Shown: positions 1 through 11,615 of the stretch, in pieces
How the letters are laid out: each line of letters starts with the position of its first letter
Numbering within the stretch: the stretch's first letter is position 1
NCBI GenBank assembly: GCA_013399115.1
Contig: VXAA01001939.1
Coordinates: forward strand, 1 to 64,000
Direction: 5' to 3'
Length of the DNA: 64,000 nt
From: Anseranas semipalmata
Taxonomy: Eukaryota; Chordata; Aves; Anseriformes; Anseranatidae
Program-made: the position numbers and the translations under genes
The notes under the pieces: model-generated
Told to the model about the DNA's origin: nothing
Database searches by the model: none
What the model saw: the letters and a program-made list of their open reading frames with translations, nothing else

Positions 1-654
1 GGGGGTCCACCACTATTTGGGTTAGGGGAAATACTATATTTAAGCACTTTTTTTTTTTTTACCTGGATCATCCAGATGGACTGCATCAGAGAGCAAGGGA
101 GCAAGCAACTACTTGCATAACCATATCAGGGATTATTAACTCTTTCATCCAAAGTTGCTACGAAAGGAATCATTCAAGCAACTGGGCTTATTGAGATAAT
201 GGGAGTTGCATCTAACCCCTGGAATAGGAAGCTTGTTGGAGGAAAGAAGATAAAAAAGCTGAGAAAGCTGAATTTCTCAGCTCTGATCTGGACTAGGTTA
301 GAAATAGTTTTGTTCCATAATGAAGTAGCAGAAGGACTTCTGATCTTATAATGCTAAGACCGCTTTTTGCAGATTTTTATTTTCAAATTTCTGTATGAAT
401 AAATAATGGAGTTACCTTCACAGAAACTGACGCAGGGAAATCTGAAGAGGGAGTTATGTGTCCCCCCCTCAATAATCCAGTACTGTAACAGAATTTAGTA
501 ACAGCTTTGAATATGGAACAATTACTCTTTTTTCTTAAGAGGCAGAGCTTGAACTACTGTTATCTGCATCAACACATTTGTTCGAATCACAAGAAGATTT
601 TTATGTCAGTGTTTTCTACATAAGACTCTGAGGTGTTTTTGTTGTTTTTTATTT

Positions 655-677
655 TTTATTTATTTATTTATTTATTT
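655..677. repeat. (TTTA)n microsatellite
   Basis: Nearly six perfect TTTA units, read directly, following a short T-rich run. Confidence 0.9.
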
Positions 678-726
678 GTGACTATGCCAATATGTTTTCC
701 ACCTGTAGAAAGCAGGCTTAGATAAC

Positions 727-775
727 AAAAGAACAAACTAATAAAAAAACAAAAAAAGAACAAACTAATAAAAAG
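727..775 (+). repeat. Two-copy A-rich short duplication
   Basis: A block of about 20 bases beginning AAAGAACAAACTAAT is present twice with a 28-base period, separated by an A-rich spacer. It is consistent with local replication slippage. Confidence 0.7.
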
Positions 776-1531
776 CACACTTTGAAGATACTAGTGCCCT
801 GAAAGTTATTGCTCTGCTAATTAAATGTTTAGTCTGTGCTCAGTATTTTTGTTAAATCTCTCTTTATTTAATCTCTCTCTACATAAATCCTCATCATATT
901 AAGTAATCATAAATAGTGCAATTGGCTAGTCTTAATTAGGGGAGGAAAACACTCAGTGATGCGTGAACTACAGGTTAATGTAGAACAGTCTGTAAATCAC
1001 TGTGCCCAGGGCTCAGCAGCTTGTATTATACTCCTTAGGCAACAGCTTTAGAAAGTCTGTGTAATATAATGAAATCAAGCCAGTGTATCTTTACATGCAT
1101 ATCTGTAATTAATAAGAACAAAACAAACATTCACTGAGCAAATCAGTGAAGTGATGTGCTGTTAAAACACCACATGCCTGAAGTTTAGGAGAACTTTTTT
1201 ATAATACTGAACACTTAGAGTGTAAAATGATCATTTGGTATCTAAAATGAACACGCAAAAGAGCTGAAACAGCAAAGAAACAAAAGGCTGCTAACTTTAA
1301 TATCTCATTGTATTAAGAGAAGATAATGTAAGTTACATAGTAATTCCAGGGGAACAGCTGCTTCATTACCTCACCAATTAATTGAATCTTATCAAGGAAG
1401 AAATAATTGCATGTTAAAAGAAACCAGCAAAGGCTGTACATTAATGCTACATCTTAAATGAAGGAAATGCCTCATTTCACTTCTGCTCTCTACAGGGCTA
1501 AAACCAGAACCCTAAGGTGTGGATATAGTTT

Positions 1532-1553
1532 GGGAGGGGAGGGGAGGGGTGGG
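1532..1553 (+). other. Canonical G-quadruplex motif
   Basis: Five consecutive G-runs (GGG, GGGG, GGGG, GGGG, GGG), each separated by one base (A, A, A, T), lie on the plus strand. This meets the standard G3+N1-7 rule with the shortest possible loops, so a stable intramolecular quadruplex is expected. The flanks are AT-rich, and no coding gene or promoter is recognisable beside it. Confidence 0.85.
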
Positions 1554-3731
1554 TGAATAAAAAATCATTGTGTTTTGTAACAGGGCTTCAGCTCCCAGCA
1601 ATGCCTGAGCTGACTTCATGTCGGAGTGGATTTTTCACACTGATCTGGCAGTGGCTGAACCAGCTAGTGATCTGCAAGCTTTGGTTCTTCTTTCAGGATT
1701 ATGATTTTATTTTGCTTTTGTTTAGTTCTAAGCTATTTCACTGGCATCATGCCCTCCATATGCCTTTATACTAAGAATCCTGCCCCTTACAAAGCAAGGA
1801 ATTACTTCAGTGCCTCAGTTTCCCTTTTTGTAATAATTTTCTTTGAATATTTTGAGATTTACAGCCAGAGCTGGGTATGGCTACCAAGGATTCAATTCCT
1901 GCACCTGGTTTACAGAGATAGGGCTTGCCTAACCAGATGATGGGGCATTCAGAGAGCTGAAAGCAGCTGGGGCAAATTACACGTGACCTTTGAAAAGAAC
2001 GCTTGTTGGCCACGGTGTTTCCTTACTTGGTTTTCCCCTGCAAAGCTCTAATGGAATTATGATGGTGCCTTGTTTGCTCTAAGTGTTGATGTTTTCATCA
2101 TTCATTTACCATAAGATTAATCTTGATTTTAATGGTGACTTGTAGTGGTGAGTTCCTTTAGTGATTGTGGTGTAAGTGACCCAGTTTTGAACTCTTCTTC
2201 TTCCTGTTTATATCTCTGTTGAGACAAGAGGAGCAGAACTGAATGCAGCATTCCAGGAAAGATTGATTTACACAATATTAGATTTCTTCCAGTTGTATTT
2301 TCTACTCTATTCCTTCGATATTCTGACTTTGTCTGCTTTTAGGACCTCATGTTGGATAGCAATTTTTTCACAGAGCTGTCCTCTATGGTGCCAATTGCTT
2401 TTTTTCAGAGCTGATATGATTAATATTTAGTGGAGCTGTATGAATAGTTAAGAACCTTTCTATCAATGTTTATTGCATTTCACTTCTTAGCCTTTTTAGT
2501 ATTGTGGCTTCAAACTTTTTTTTTTCTAATAATAACTAATTTTAAAATACAAGTTTTGCTATCTCATGCTGTTATCTAAATAAGGAAATTTGTTAACTGT
2601 TTCATCTTATGCCTGTTATCTGATTTCAGATTCATGATAACACTTTTTCCTCTTGCTACCAGCCATAGTATAATGACCATATGGCTTCTTTAACAGGGAT
2701 TTCATTCGAGAATGTGTGAATCCCCATACCGATTATAAACAACAGGGTTTTCAATCATTACTTCAGAGTCTGCACACAGGGAATTCTACTCTAAGAAGGT
2801 ATGGTTTCCTTCTGTGCACCAGCTTTGCCCCTATAGGGCATTTATAATGCCAGTACTGAAACACATTACAGGCACTGAATGTTTTGCAGCTTGATGTAAT
2901 TTATTCTATTCACCTGGCAGTGAAGCAAAGCTTATCCTGAGATAATTTATTATGCTTTTTTTCGAATGTTTGCTACAACCCAACCCTCTGTATCATTGAA
3001 GTACCACAGTAGCCAATTCTACTGTAAGAAGTTCAACATTCATTTTAAATTCCTGGCATTACTCCCAGTGGAGCTATGTTAATTTGCAGCAGCTAAAAAT
3101 ATGGCCCAATAGTGCTGTTTTGCTGCATAACCCCTCCCCCCCAAACAAAACAAAGCATTTCAGTGTTTAGAGAACACATTGGTCTTATATAAAATGCTAT
3201 TTAATAACTTATTGACAGAGAAGAGAACAATATCTAGAATGCTGTGATGAGTGTCTTTAATCTGTTTCAGTAAGTGCTTACAGTGTGCCGAAATACTTGT
3301 TTGATTTTATATAAAGCATATTAATAATACTTCCTGAATCAAATTTAAGTGTTCCAGTTTTCCTGGCTTTTTCATGACTGCATGAGAGGCAATAGTAGAA
3401 AGAGCCAGGTATGCCATCTCAGCATATCCTAATGATTGTTTTTCCAAAGTCAAAATAATATTAGTAAACTGGAAAGTTTCACCTTGTCAAGAATGGTTCA
3501 TCTTTGTGGTAGGGACAAAGTAGCATCCTAGTGTATTACAAAGAATAAAATCTGGTTCAGGAAACAGAGGACCTCAGTTGGCCACCACCCATCTCTGCAC
3601 AGGTCAGCCCTCAGCTCTGTGAGGACTCACTGTGTCGAGCAGATGCTGTCTGTGTGGGGCCTGCCTAGGCAGAGCTAGCTGGAGGATGTGTATTTAAGTA
3701 CCTTTAAATCCATACACATGTTAAAAACAAA

Positions 3732-3752
3732 CAACAACAACAACAACAACAA
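3732..3752. repeat. (CAA)7 microsatellite
   Basis: Seven uninterrupted CAA units, read directly. It is followed after about 20 bases by an unrelated tandem duplication. Confidence 0.9.
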
Positions 3753-3773
3753 TCCTCATGAGTAAAATATTAC

Positions 3774-3813
3774 AAATATTAATGAGAACCATAAAAATAT
3801 TAATGAGAACCAT
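3774..3813 (+). repeat. Two-copy 21-bp-period tandem duplication
   Basis: The 19-base block AAATATTAATGAGAACCAT occurs exactly twice (3774-3792 and 3795-3813) with a 2-base spacer. Perfect identity suggests a fairly recent slippage duplication. Confidence 0.85.
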
Positions 3814-5175
3814 GGAGATAATTAAGACAAAGAACTTGACAATTAAAACAAATATGTTCACTTTTTTTTTTTTTAAGAATAAACAGTAAAAAGAATAAGA
3901 AATCCTAATTATTTTGGGGAGTAATCTGTTCCCACTGTGGTCCATTCCTGTCTGATTCACTAAACCTTTGTACATTCTTCCCATTGATGGTCTTGTGATT
4001 TAGACAGATGCCTGACATCCCTCCTGAACAGGACAGTCTTCTTTTACTGGGGATGAGGAAATGTCCTATCGATAAGAAACGAGATCTTTAGCGGACAAGG
4101 TAAAGCACTATTTAGCTTAAACATTAAATTCTGAAGTTGGATGACTCTGTTAAATATAAAAGTACACTATTTCTTAAGGAAAAACAACATAACTATAAAA
4201 AGTGTACTCCGTGTGCATTGCTCACACCTGACTTAAAATCACCCTGACGTTCATTCTACCAAGGCCTTGGTGGCAAACATGAGAAATTCCCATAGCTGAA
4301 TGAAAAGCAGAAGGCCCGAATGCCCTAATGTAACAATTTTTCAGCTGGAAACAGCTTCAGAGAACAAAATGAATCATTCATCCTACATGGAAAGAAAAAA
4401 AAAAAAAGCTAAATTCAGGTTTTCAGGCTAAGAACTTCAAGCGTCTGTGTCATTAGAAGTTGAGGGGAAAAATGCTTCACAGCCTTCTGTATTGGTAGTA
4501 AATGTCTTATTTTAGAGGGGAGGAGAAGCTCTTTCCTGCATTTATGGCTACAAAATCACTGTCTCAAGGACAAAAACACATCTAAATTCTGCCCTTTGGT
4601 CAATCTGTGTAGTATTAGAAAGAGGGAGGTTTTAGCCCATGGAGTGTACATGAAGATTAGCTTAAAACACACATTAATGAAAAAAGCAGGAGAGGTATTC
4701 CAGCAGACATTCAGATAACACTAGATCCTTTCTCACATTCTCTCTCAGCATTTGCCATGTACCCATTTTGGCTGTTTGATAAGTCAGTGCACTCTTTCAC
4801 AGCAATAGTCTGCAGTCATTACCTCATGAGAGATTTTGCCTGATTAATTAAGACCTGCAACATGGGAAAATGCCGTGCTACAGAGAGAACATCATTATTC
4901 TAAATCTGATCAATCATTTCAGGACAATGCAGTTCCACTATCTGTGAAACATGCATCTTGACTTAGCAAGGGTCTGAATTTCAACACTAGTGTACTCTAT
5001 GTACAAAAAAAATTAGCACTTTTAGTATCTCTTGAACTTCACTCTGGAGAAGTTTAACCACTATTGTTTTTAGAAGATTCTTCTTTTATCATCCTTCCTT
5101 CTGTATTTCACTTTTTTTTTTTTTCCTTTTGTCCTGAACTCATTTCTTTAAATCATCCTGGTACACTGCCCTCCC

Positions 5176-5384
5176 CTACACACCTGAAAGACAATGCAGT
5201 CATTGGTGGCAGCCAGCATGGGTGCACGAGGGGAAAGTCCCGTTTAATGAATTTAATTTCCTTTTATGATAAGGTCACCCACCTAGTTGACCAACAGAAG
5301 CCAGTTGATGTAATCTTTTTGGATTTTGGCAAAGCTTTTGATACTGTTTCTCACAGTATCCTCCTGGACAAAACATCCAGATAG
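5176..5384 (+). pseudogene. CR1 reverse transcriptase fragment (motif A region)
   Basis: This is the first of three frame segments of the decayed CR1 ORF2. It reads LKDNAVI, then QHGCTRGKS, then VDVIFLDFGKAFDTVSH, which matches the CR1 reverse transcriptase stretch with the first catalytic aspartate (LDF-KAFD). It ends at an in-frame stop shortly after the ILLDK segment. The upstream residues of the open frame (from 5064) are not CR1-like and probably belong to flanking DNA. Confidence 0.85.
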
Positions 5385-5404
5385 ATAAACGCGTAATATG
5401 ATGG

Positions 5405-5788
5405 GTGAACAATTGGCTGATGGATTGGGCTCAAACAGTTATAGTAAATGGGGTTACATCAGGCTGGCGGCCAGTCACTAGTGGGGTTCCCAAGGACTCC
5501 ATTTTAGGGACAGTTCTCTTCAATGTTCTCATAAATGACTTGGATACAAGACTCAAAGGTATAATAAGTAAAGGTATATTAGCAAGTTTGCAGACAATAC
5601 TAAATTGGGTTGACTCATTCAAGGGTAGCGAGGCCTTGCAGAGAGGTCTTGATAAATTAGAGGGCTGGCCAGTCACCAACAATATGAAGTTTAACAAGAG
5701 CAAGTGCCAGATTCTGCACCTGGGATGGAGCAACCCTGAATATATACGTACAGACTGGATGATGAGAGACTGGAGAGCAGCCCTGTAG
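5405..5788 (+). pseudogene. CR1 reverse transcriptase fragment (motif B region)
   Basis: This is the second frame segment of the same element. WRPVTSGVPKDSILGTVLFN and INDLD match the conserved motif B stretch of CR1-like reverse transcriptases (usually VPQGSVLGP). The frame then drifts: the FAD-box (5587-5598) lies in a different frame, while KFNKSKCQILHLG is back in this one, so compensating indels lie between about 5540 and 5660. Confidence 0.85.
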
Positions 5789-5934
5789 AAAGGGATCTGG
5801 GGGTTCTGGTTGACAGCAAGTTGAATATGAGCCAGCAGTGTGCCCTGGCAGCCAAAAGGGCCAACAGTACCCTGGGGTGCATCAAGCACAGCACTACTAG
5901 CTGATCGAGGGAAGGGATTGTCCTGCTCTGCTCT

Positions 5935-6195
5935 GTGCTGGTGCGGCCTCACCTCGAGTGCTGTGTGCAGTTTTGGGTGCCACAGTACAACAAGGACATA
6001 AAACTATTAGAGAGTGTCCAAAGGAGGGCAACAAAGATGGTGAAGGGTCTAGAGGGCAAGACGTATGAGGAGCAGCTGAGGTCACTTGGTTTGTTCAGCC
6101 CAGAGAAGAGGAGACTGACGGGAGGCCTCATGGCGGCCTGCAGCTTCCTCACGAGGGGAGCGGAGGGGCAGGCGCTGATCTCTGCTCTCTGGTGA
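5935..6195 (+). pseudogene. CR1 ORF2 C-terminal fragment
   Basis: This open segment reads [15 protein letters not shown], then [35 protein letters not shown]. It is the well-conserved C-terminal region of avian CR1 ORF2. It runs into the degenerate end of the ORF before the 3' untranslated tail. The long minus-strand open frames over this interval are shadows of the element. Confidence 0.88.
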
Positions 6196-6462
6196 CAGTG
6201 ACAGGACCCGAGGGAATGGTATGGAGCTGTGACAGGGGATGGTCAGGCTGGATGTTAGGAAAAGGTTCTTCACCGAGAGGGTGGTTGGGCATGGAACAGG
6301 CTCCCAAGGGTCATGGCACCAAGTCTGCCAGAGTTCAAGAAGTGTTTGGACAATGCTGTCAGGCACGTGGTCTGATTTTTGGGTGGTCCTGTGTGGAGCC
6401 AGGAGTTGAACATAATGATCCTTGTAGGTCCCTTCCAACTCGGGATATTCTATGATAGTATT

Positions 6463-9400
6463 TGGAGGTGATTTGAATGATATAAAGGTAGTTGGATTAT
6501 GATACCATTCCCTGGATATTTGCACACTTATTTTCATCCATGAGCAATAGTTATATTGATGAAACTTGCATTCAGCTAAGGATTTGAACAATTAAGCCTG
6601 TCATTTCCTGAAAATGTCTAAGCAATTTGTTATGTTCAAAGATTCAACCTATATGACACCTTTATGAGGATAAGTCCACAGGAAGCTAAGATTTGTTTCA
6701 AAAACATATAAAAAAACATATAAATTCTAACGGGAGCAAAGACCCCTGAAACTGCAATGGGAGCCAATGGAGAGGCAAAAACAAAACAAAACAAAAAACT
6801 AATCTCCATTCAGAATTGTATATTAAAATTTTAATATTTTCACCTCATAACTAGTCCTAGATCCAGTACCCACAGTGTCTCCTGAAACCTCATAGAAGGT
6901 TTTGTTCTGAAATTATTTGATACTTTTATCAGCAAAACATAGATAGAAGTTTATTATCATAACCACAGAATAAAGTTGTCACCAAGATGGGTGACTTCTA
7001 ATGAGATTAGGGCCAAGTTACTGCTACGGAGGAATAGAATTGCTAGAATGACTGATCACAGTCCAGCAAAATGTATTCTAATAGGGGCAAGTGCTATGTG
7101 GTGTATTTGGGTACAAAGAACACCAGCTGTGCTTACAGTGCAAGAGACTCATCGAAGCAGTCACTAGAAAAAAAAAGGAGCGATTCTTCACTGACCTATT
7201 TTGATGTTGTGGCCAAGCCATTGAATACAACACTTGGATAGGCACCAAGGGTAATGCTGCAGTAAGCTGGGAGGGCACTTTGACTCTGAACTAGTGTTGC
7301 CAGGACAAGCACCATTGCTAGAAGGCTGTTGCTGACTCTGGCAGTGTCACCTGAGTATGGATGAGGAAACTGCAGAGCATCCAAAGGGGCCTGTGATTAA
7401 TTCAGGTCATGAAAGACACAATTTACAATATGGAGACTGAGGAGTTTTACTGAATGTTTTAAAGATCTGATCCACAAACAAAGTGTTTGTTCATATAGTG
7501 GTGGGTGTTCAGTCTTGCAGGCAAAGGCACTGGAACATCCAACAACTGGAAACTGAAGATAAAGTGGAAAACAACTTTGAATCTTAAAATAAGATATAAT
7601 TTCCTAGCTGTGAAGGTAATTAAACATTGTATCAGCTTATCAGAAGGCTGTAAGTTCATCACAACCTTAGGCCTTTGAGAAATGATAACATATCTTTCTA
7701 TAAAATGTGCTTTAATCCAGCTTTTGAGGTAAAGTCTGCAGACATGAGAAGGTCAGACCGACTGATTATACCGGTCCCTACTGGACATCACCCCCCTGAA
7801 AGAAATCTGTGAAGACCAGACCTGAGATTTAATTAATCACATTTTAAAACTAAAAGCTTCTTATTCATGTTGAGTTTTGCTTCTTTCTTCTGTTCATGAG
7901 AGTGATCACAGTTCCATAGAGAAGAGTTTACAGTAAATATGAATAAGAGCTCAGCAATAATAGTTTAAATCTGAAGTATCACTTTACCATAAATACTTAG
8001 TGCGGAGCCTGTGGTGGAATTATGTCATTTGGAACAAGTAATGCCTATAATCCACTTATTCTCTTCATTTTTTTTCCTTTTAGTATTAATTCAAATTTTA
8101 AAAGTATTGGAAAAACACAGCTGTTTCTTGTTGGAAAGATAGTTATTTTCTCTATATTTACAGGAATAATTGATTCAGTGAGATGTAATCTATAAATCTG
8201 GCTTTTAAAAATGAAATTATATAGTGAACCATGTTTGTCCAAGCTGTTTTCAGGGAAGATGTGTCATTAACCCTTTTTCTCTTCCTTTGGATGGTTTTGT
8301 TCCAGACATGATTAAAAGGCTACTGTCAAGATTTAGACACATGTATTAATCTTCATACAAATTGCTCAATTCCATTGCAGAAGTTTCCCACATTGTGTTC
8401 TGTGTGATCTGGAGCAGAACTTTTACTGATAGGTGTTTATACAATGACTGTCAAAGGACATGCATGAGCAAAATTAAAGACTAAAACAGAGAATAAACGT
8501 GCATATATATTAATATGACAAAGATATATTTTTTTTCAAATAAATTGTTAACAGCTTTGTAGTTCAACATAAAATTGACTGTAGTTCAATATAAAACTAT
8601 CTGATAACATATAGAAATAATATCAGTAGGATTTTGGATAGTTATTTACATGTAAATGGCAAACCACGAATAAGTGATGTAATTCATTCAGAACTTATGT
8701 CTGCAAAATTTTCATGCCCCTGCAGAATGTATGATGCTGGGAGATGTCACATATGATACAGGGGGAGAAAAAGGAAGACTACTTTAGGGGATTTTTATTG
8801 GAGCTACTTTTCATATCCTTCTTATAAATTGAGATGATTTATCTATAAAAACGCTGCAGGAGATGCTGAAACTGCATCAAATATCTGAATATAGCCTACC
8901 TTTTTTGTTCCAAATACTTTATTTTGAGACCTAAGCAGATAACTAGCTATGGGGTCCATTTGTAAGCTACAAATTTCTTGTACTCAAAAGGATAAAGCTT
9001 CCATTTCTGGGCCTGGAATGCCATAATATATCATACTTTTCATGGAAAATCTGTTATAATTTTATGTATAGAAAACCTGTTACTAAGATCATTGTTTGCT
9101 GCATATCTCTTTTATGTGAATTTGTAGGGAAAAGTGTATGCTCTGGAAAAAATAGTTATTAGATAATGCCAGAAACAAACTGAAATGTGTAGCTATATGC
9201 TTGAATCTCATATTTACTAAGGCCACAGTATAAGCAGATATGATTTACATTTACAAGTATGTATCTTTGGAATGACACAGTGAAAGAGTTTTAAAATTAT
9301 TCGCACACGTAGATCCAGCTACTGACTCTAAACAGAACAAAGTCAAAGATAATTGATGTTTTGTGGCATCTGCTGAGGTCTTGCAGCTTTGTTCCACTAC

Positions 9401-9652
9401 ACAGTAGAATGAAACTGAAGCCTTTCAAAGGGATTCATTAAAACATAAGTGAGCTAAAATATTAACTTTAAACCAGCAAGAAGTTGGATGTTTAAATGGT
9501 TAGGATGTAGCTATGGGACAAAGATTCAAATCTAGATCTGCAAACGGTGAGCAAAAACTCTCTAACTCAGATAATCTTGAAGCAAATAAAAGGCCTTAGC
9601 TGGGCACCTCCTATCTTCTAGGGCCACTACCTTGGTGATCATATTCCTAAAA
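6463..9652. other. Non-coding DNA, no gene seen
   Basis: Nothing in this interval is recognised with confidence. Positions 6976-7440 have a somewhat higher GC content and a GKCYVVYLG-like translation that may be a very old LINE relic, but I could not align it. A near-duplicate of TGTAGTTCAAYATAAAA lies at 8559-8600. A short (AAAAC)n-like run sits near 6780-6798. Confidence 0.55.
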
Positions 9653-9674
9653 TCTCTCTCTCTCTCTCTCTCTC
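9653..9674. repeat. (TC)11 microsatellite
   Basis: Eleven perfect TC units, read directly. Confidence 0.92.
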
Positions 9675-11575
9675 AAAATTGTGTTGATACATCTTTGCAA
9701 AACATTTGCATTTGAGAAAAATCTCATTTACTCAGAAATATCTCAGCCAGTTCTGATATGAATTTGCTTCATAGATTCTACCAAAAGAGATAAAGAAATT
9801 CCTTTACACTGCATTAAACAACTCCCATACATGCTTAACATGTATGCCCTGTTCCAAGACCTGCACTAACATCAGTGATACTTGCCCAGAAGCATGAAGA
9901 TTTTGCAGTGCCTGTCCTCTTGCAAGACTGAACACCTCTTGTTGCAAAATGCAGGGAACTGAATTAATTGATGACTCTCAGAGAAAAAAGGAAGGGTTTG
10001 GAGAAGGAAAATAAAATTTTAATTTCTATGATTTTTTTGTTTGTTTTTGGAGTGACATCAAAGCAATATTTTAAAAGTATCTCATATGTAAGCTATCTAA
10101 ATAATGATTGAAAACTATTTCTATCCCATCTTCCCCATCACAATGGAATGCTATATGAAAACACAACGATCAATAATAATTACTGCAACCTTACTGCATA
10201 CAAAAACATACAAAATATGATAGTGTTATGAAAAATTCATATAAAAAGCCTCTAGAGGCACTCCAAAGGCAAAATGAAAAACCTGATAAATCTAAGTGAC
10301 TCCTACTTGTCTAATTCAATAGGTGATTTTGCTACTTAGCACAGGCCTAGGAGGAATGTGGACTCTTCTGGTGAGGGCACCTTTACCCCCGTTCCTCCCA
10401 TGTGTCTCCCTCTGCTTTGGGCAATCACAGCAGCAGTACCAGGGATTTGGGAAACTGGTGCAAGCAAGAACAAGCCTGAGGCTACTGTGTTGAAACTGGA
10501 AAGTAGATCACCACACAGCTGGTCTAGGACCAAGCAGAACTGACATGGCTTACAGCCACCACTGCAGACTGTTCCTGAATTATACTTTTGCCCTTCAGGT
10601 ACCAGAAGAGGATTTGGACCATTAGCTCCCATTCTGAGATAATCAAGCTGGTTAATAGATAAAATTTCCAGTCTCAAATATCTCAAATATCAAAGATCTT
10701 TAAAACATTGTTTTATAGTTACAGAGACATTTGAAAACTAAAGTTTCCATGCAAGCTGCTTGCATGATCCCCTTCCCCCCAGATGTTAAACACGCTGTTT
10801 TAAAGTACTTTTGCATATCCTTTAAAGCTATGAAAACTCTCTGTTAATGATATTAAATACTGTCCACAGAGCTAGACTGCAGTTAATACAACTGTTCCTA
10901 ATATGGTAAGATCCCTCAGTTTTCAGCAGCCTCCTTTGCATCTTTATGGTACTGTAACTCCCAGTGTTTGTCTAATAGCAAGCATATTAGGTCTGGTTAA
11001 ATGCCACAAGCAAGGTTTCAATGGAAAAGACAGCATAATCTTACGGTGCCTAAGGGATGAACAGCTTATGCAAGTGGGATATCATTTTGCCCTTGAGTAA
11101 ATCATTACATTCTCTCAGTGCCCTACATATGTATAGACGCATAGTTATATCTGGAAAGTGTTGTAAAATACCCTCTTTTAAACTTCAAACACTGCAGAAG
11201 CTACAGCCACGTCATTCTTCCTTTGGGAGAGCCTGTCTGTTGTGCTGTGTGTGCTAATGTGTAGATCCCGGACCACCATTTTCTCAGTTTCCTTTCAACT
11301 CCCATCTGATTTGAATACGAACATGCTGGCAGGGCTCAGTACTTTATTGTTCAATATGTATATGAAATGGATGTTGGTGAATTTTTAACTGAAAACTCCT
11401 CTGAAAAATCATCAGCTGTCTTGTGTACTTGTTCTGTGTACATCACCAAGCCGGTAGGTGGTAGGCACTGAATATTGTCCTCTGTGGATCATGTACAGAC
11501 TACAATGGACCATGTTGTGATGAAGGACTGCAGAAATGAATGATATCTCACCTACTGTAACCCACCTAAAAGTGG
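9675..11575. other. Non-coding DNA, no gene seen
   Basis: No recognisable gene or transposon. A small inverted repeat CATACATG / CATGTATG with a 5-base loop sits near 9830. The open frames at 10336-10686 (minus) and 10358-10543 (plus) overlap on opposite strands and match nothing I know. Confidence 0.55.
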
Positions 11576-11615
11576 AGATCCAGTCTGAATTAATGATGCA
11601 ATTCAGACTGGATCT
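11576..11615. repeat. Perfect 16-bp inverted repeat (hairpin)
   Basis: The left arm AGATCCAGTCTGAATT (11576-11591) and right arm AATTCAGACTGGATCT (11600-11615) are exact reverse complements around the 8-base loop AATGATGC. Beyond a short bulge the stem may continue (AGTG on the left against CACT on the right). It is read directly from sequence; its function is unknown. Confidence 0.9.

Larger units (their letters stand above)
1..1531. other. AT-rich non-coding DNA, no gene seen
   Basis: No open frame of convincing length or recognisable family on either strand. It holds a (TTTA)n tract at 655-677 and an A-rich duplicated segment: AAAGAACAAACTAATAAAAA occurs near 728 and again 28 bases later. 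The rest is unique-looking AT-rich sequence that I cannot classify. Confidence 0.6.
1554..5164. other. Non-coding DNA, no gene seen
   Basis: All open frames here are short and unrecognised. The longest, 87 codons on the minus strand at 3721-3984, is largely translated microsatellite (a poly-Val run from the CAA repeat) and a 21-base tandem duplication. No RNA gene or transposon end was recognised. Confidence 0.6.
5165..6462 (+). mobile_element. CR1 LINE, 5'-truncated, broken ORF2 and 3' end
   Basis: This is the longest CR1 non-LTR retrotransposon copy in the window. It starts inside the reverse transcriptase domain. Frame of 5064-5384 carries QHGCTRGKS and the motif A region FLDFGKAFDTVSH. 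A second frame (5405-5788) carries the motif B region SGVPKDSILGTVLFN. A third frame reads FADN at 5587-5598, where CR1 enzymes have the catalytic F/YADD. The C-terminal part (5935-6110, [12 protein letters not shown] then a QRRATKM segment) is again in the third frame. The family-typical 3' end follows (ATGTTAGGAAAAGGTTC, then the conserved tail with CCTTCCAACTCGGGATATTCTATG) and ends in one good and one degenerate octamer. At least two frameshifts, stops and a lost catalytic Asp make it inactive. The 5' boundary is approximate. Confidence 0.93.

Noticed and set aside
3721..3984. 87-codon minus-strand frame with hydrophobic repeats
   Set aside because: The Val run is the translated CAA microsatellite, and the repeated VLINIF comes from the 21-bp tandem duplication.
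5431..5952. 173-codon minus-strand open frame, the longest in the window
   Set aside because: It is the antisense shadow of the CR1 reverse transcriptase on the plus strand.
6082..6591. 169-codon minus-strand open frame
   Set aside because: It lies antisense to the CR1 3' region and runs past the element's end into flanking DNA; no family features.
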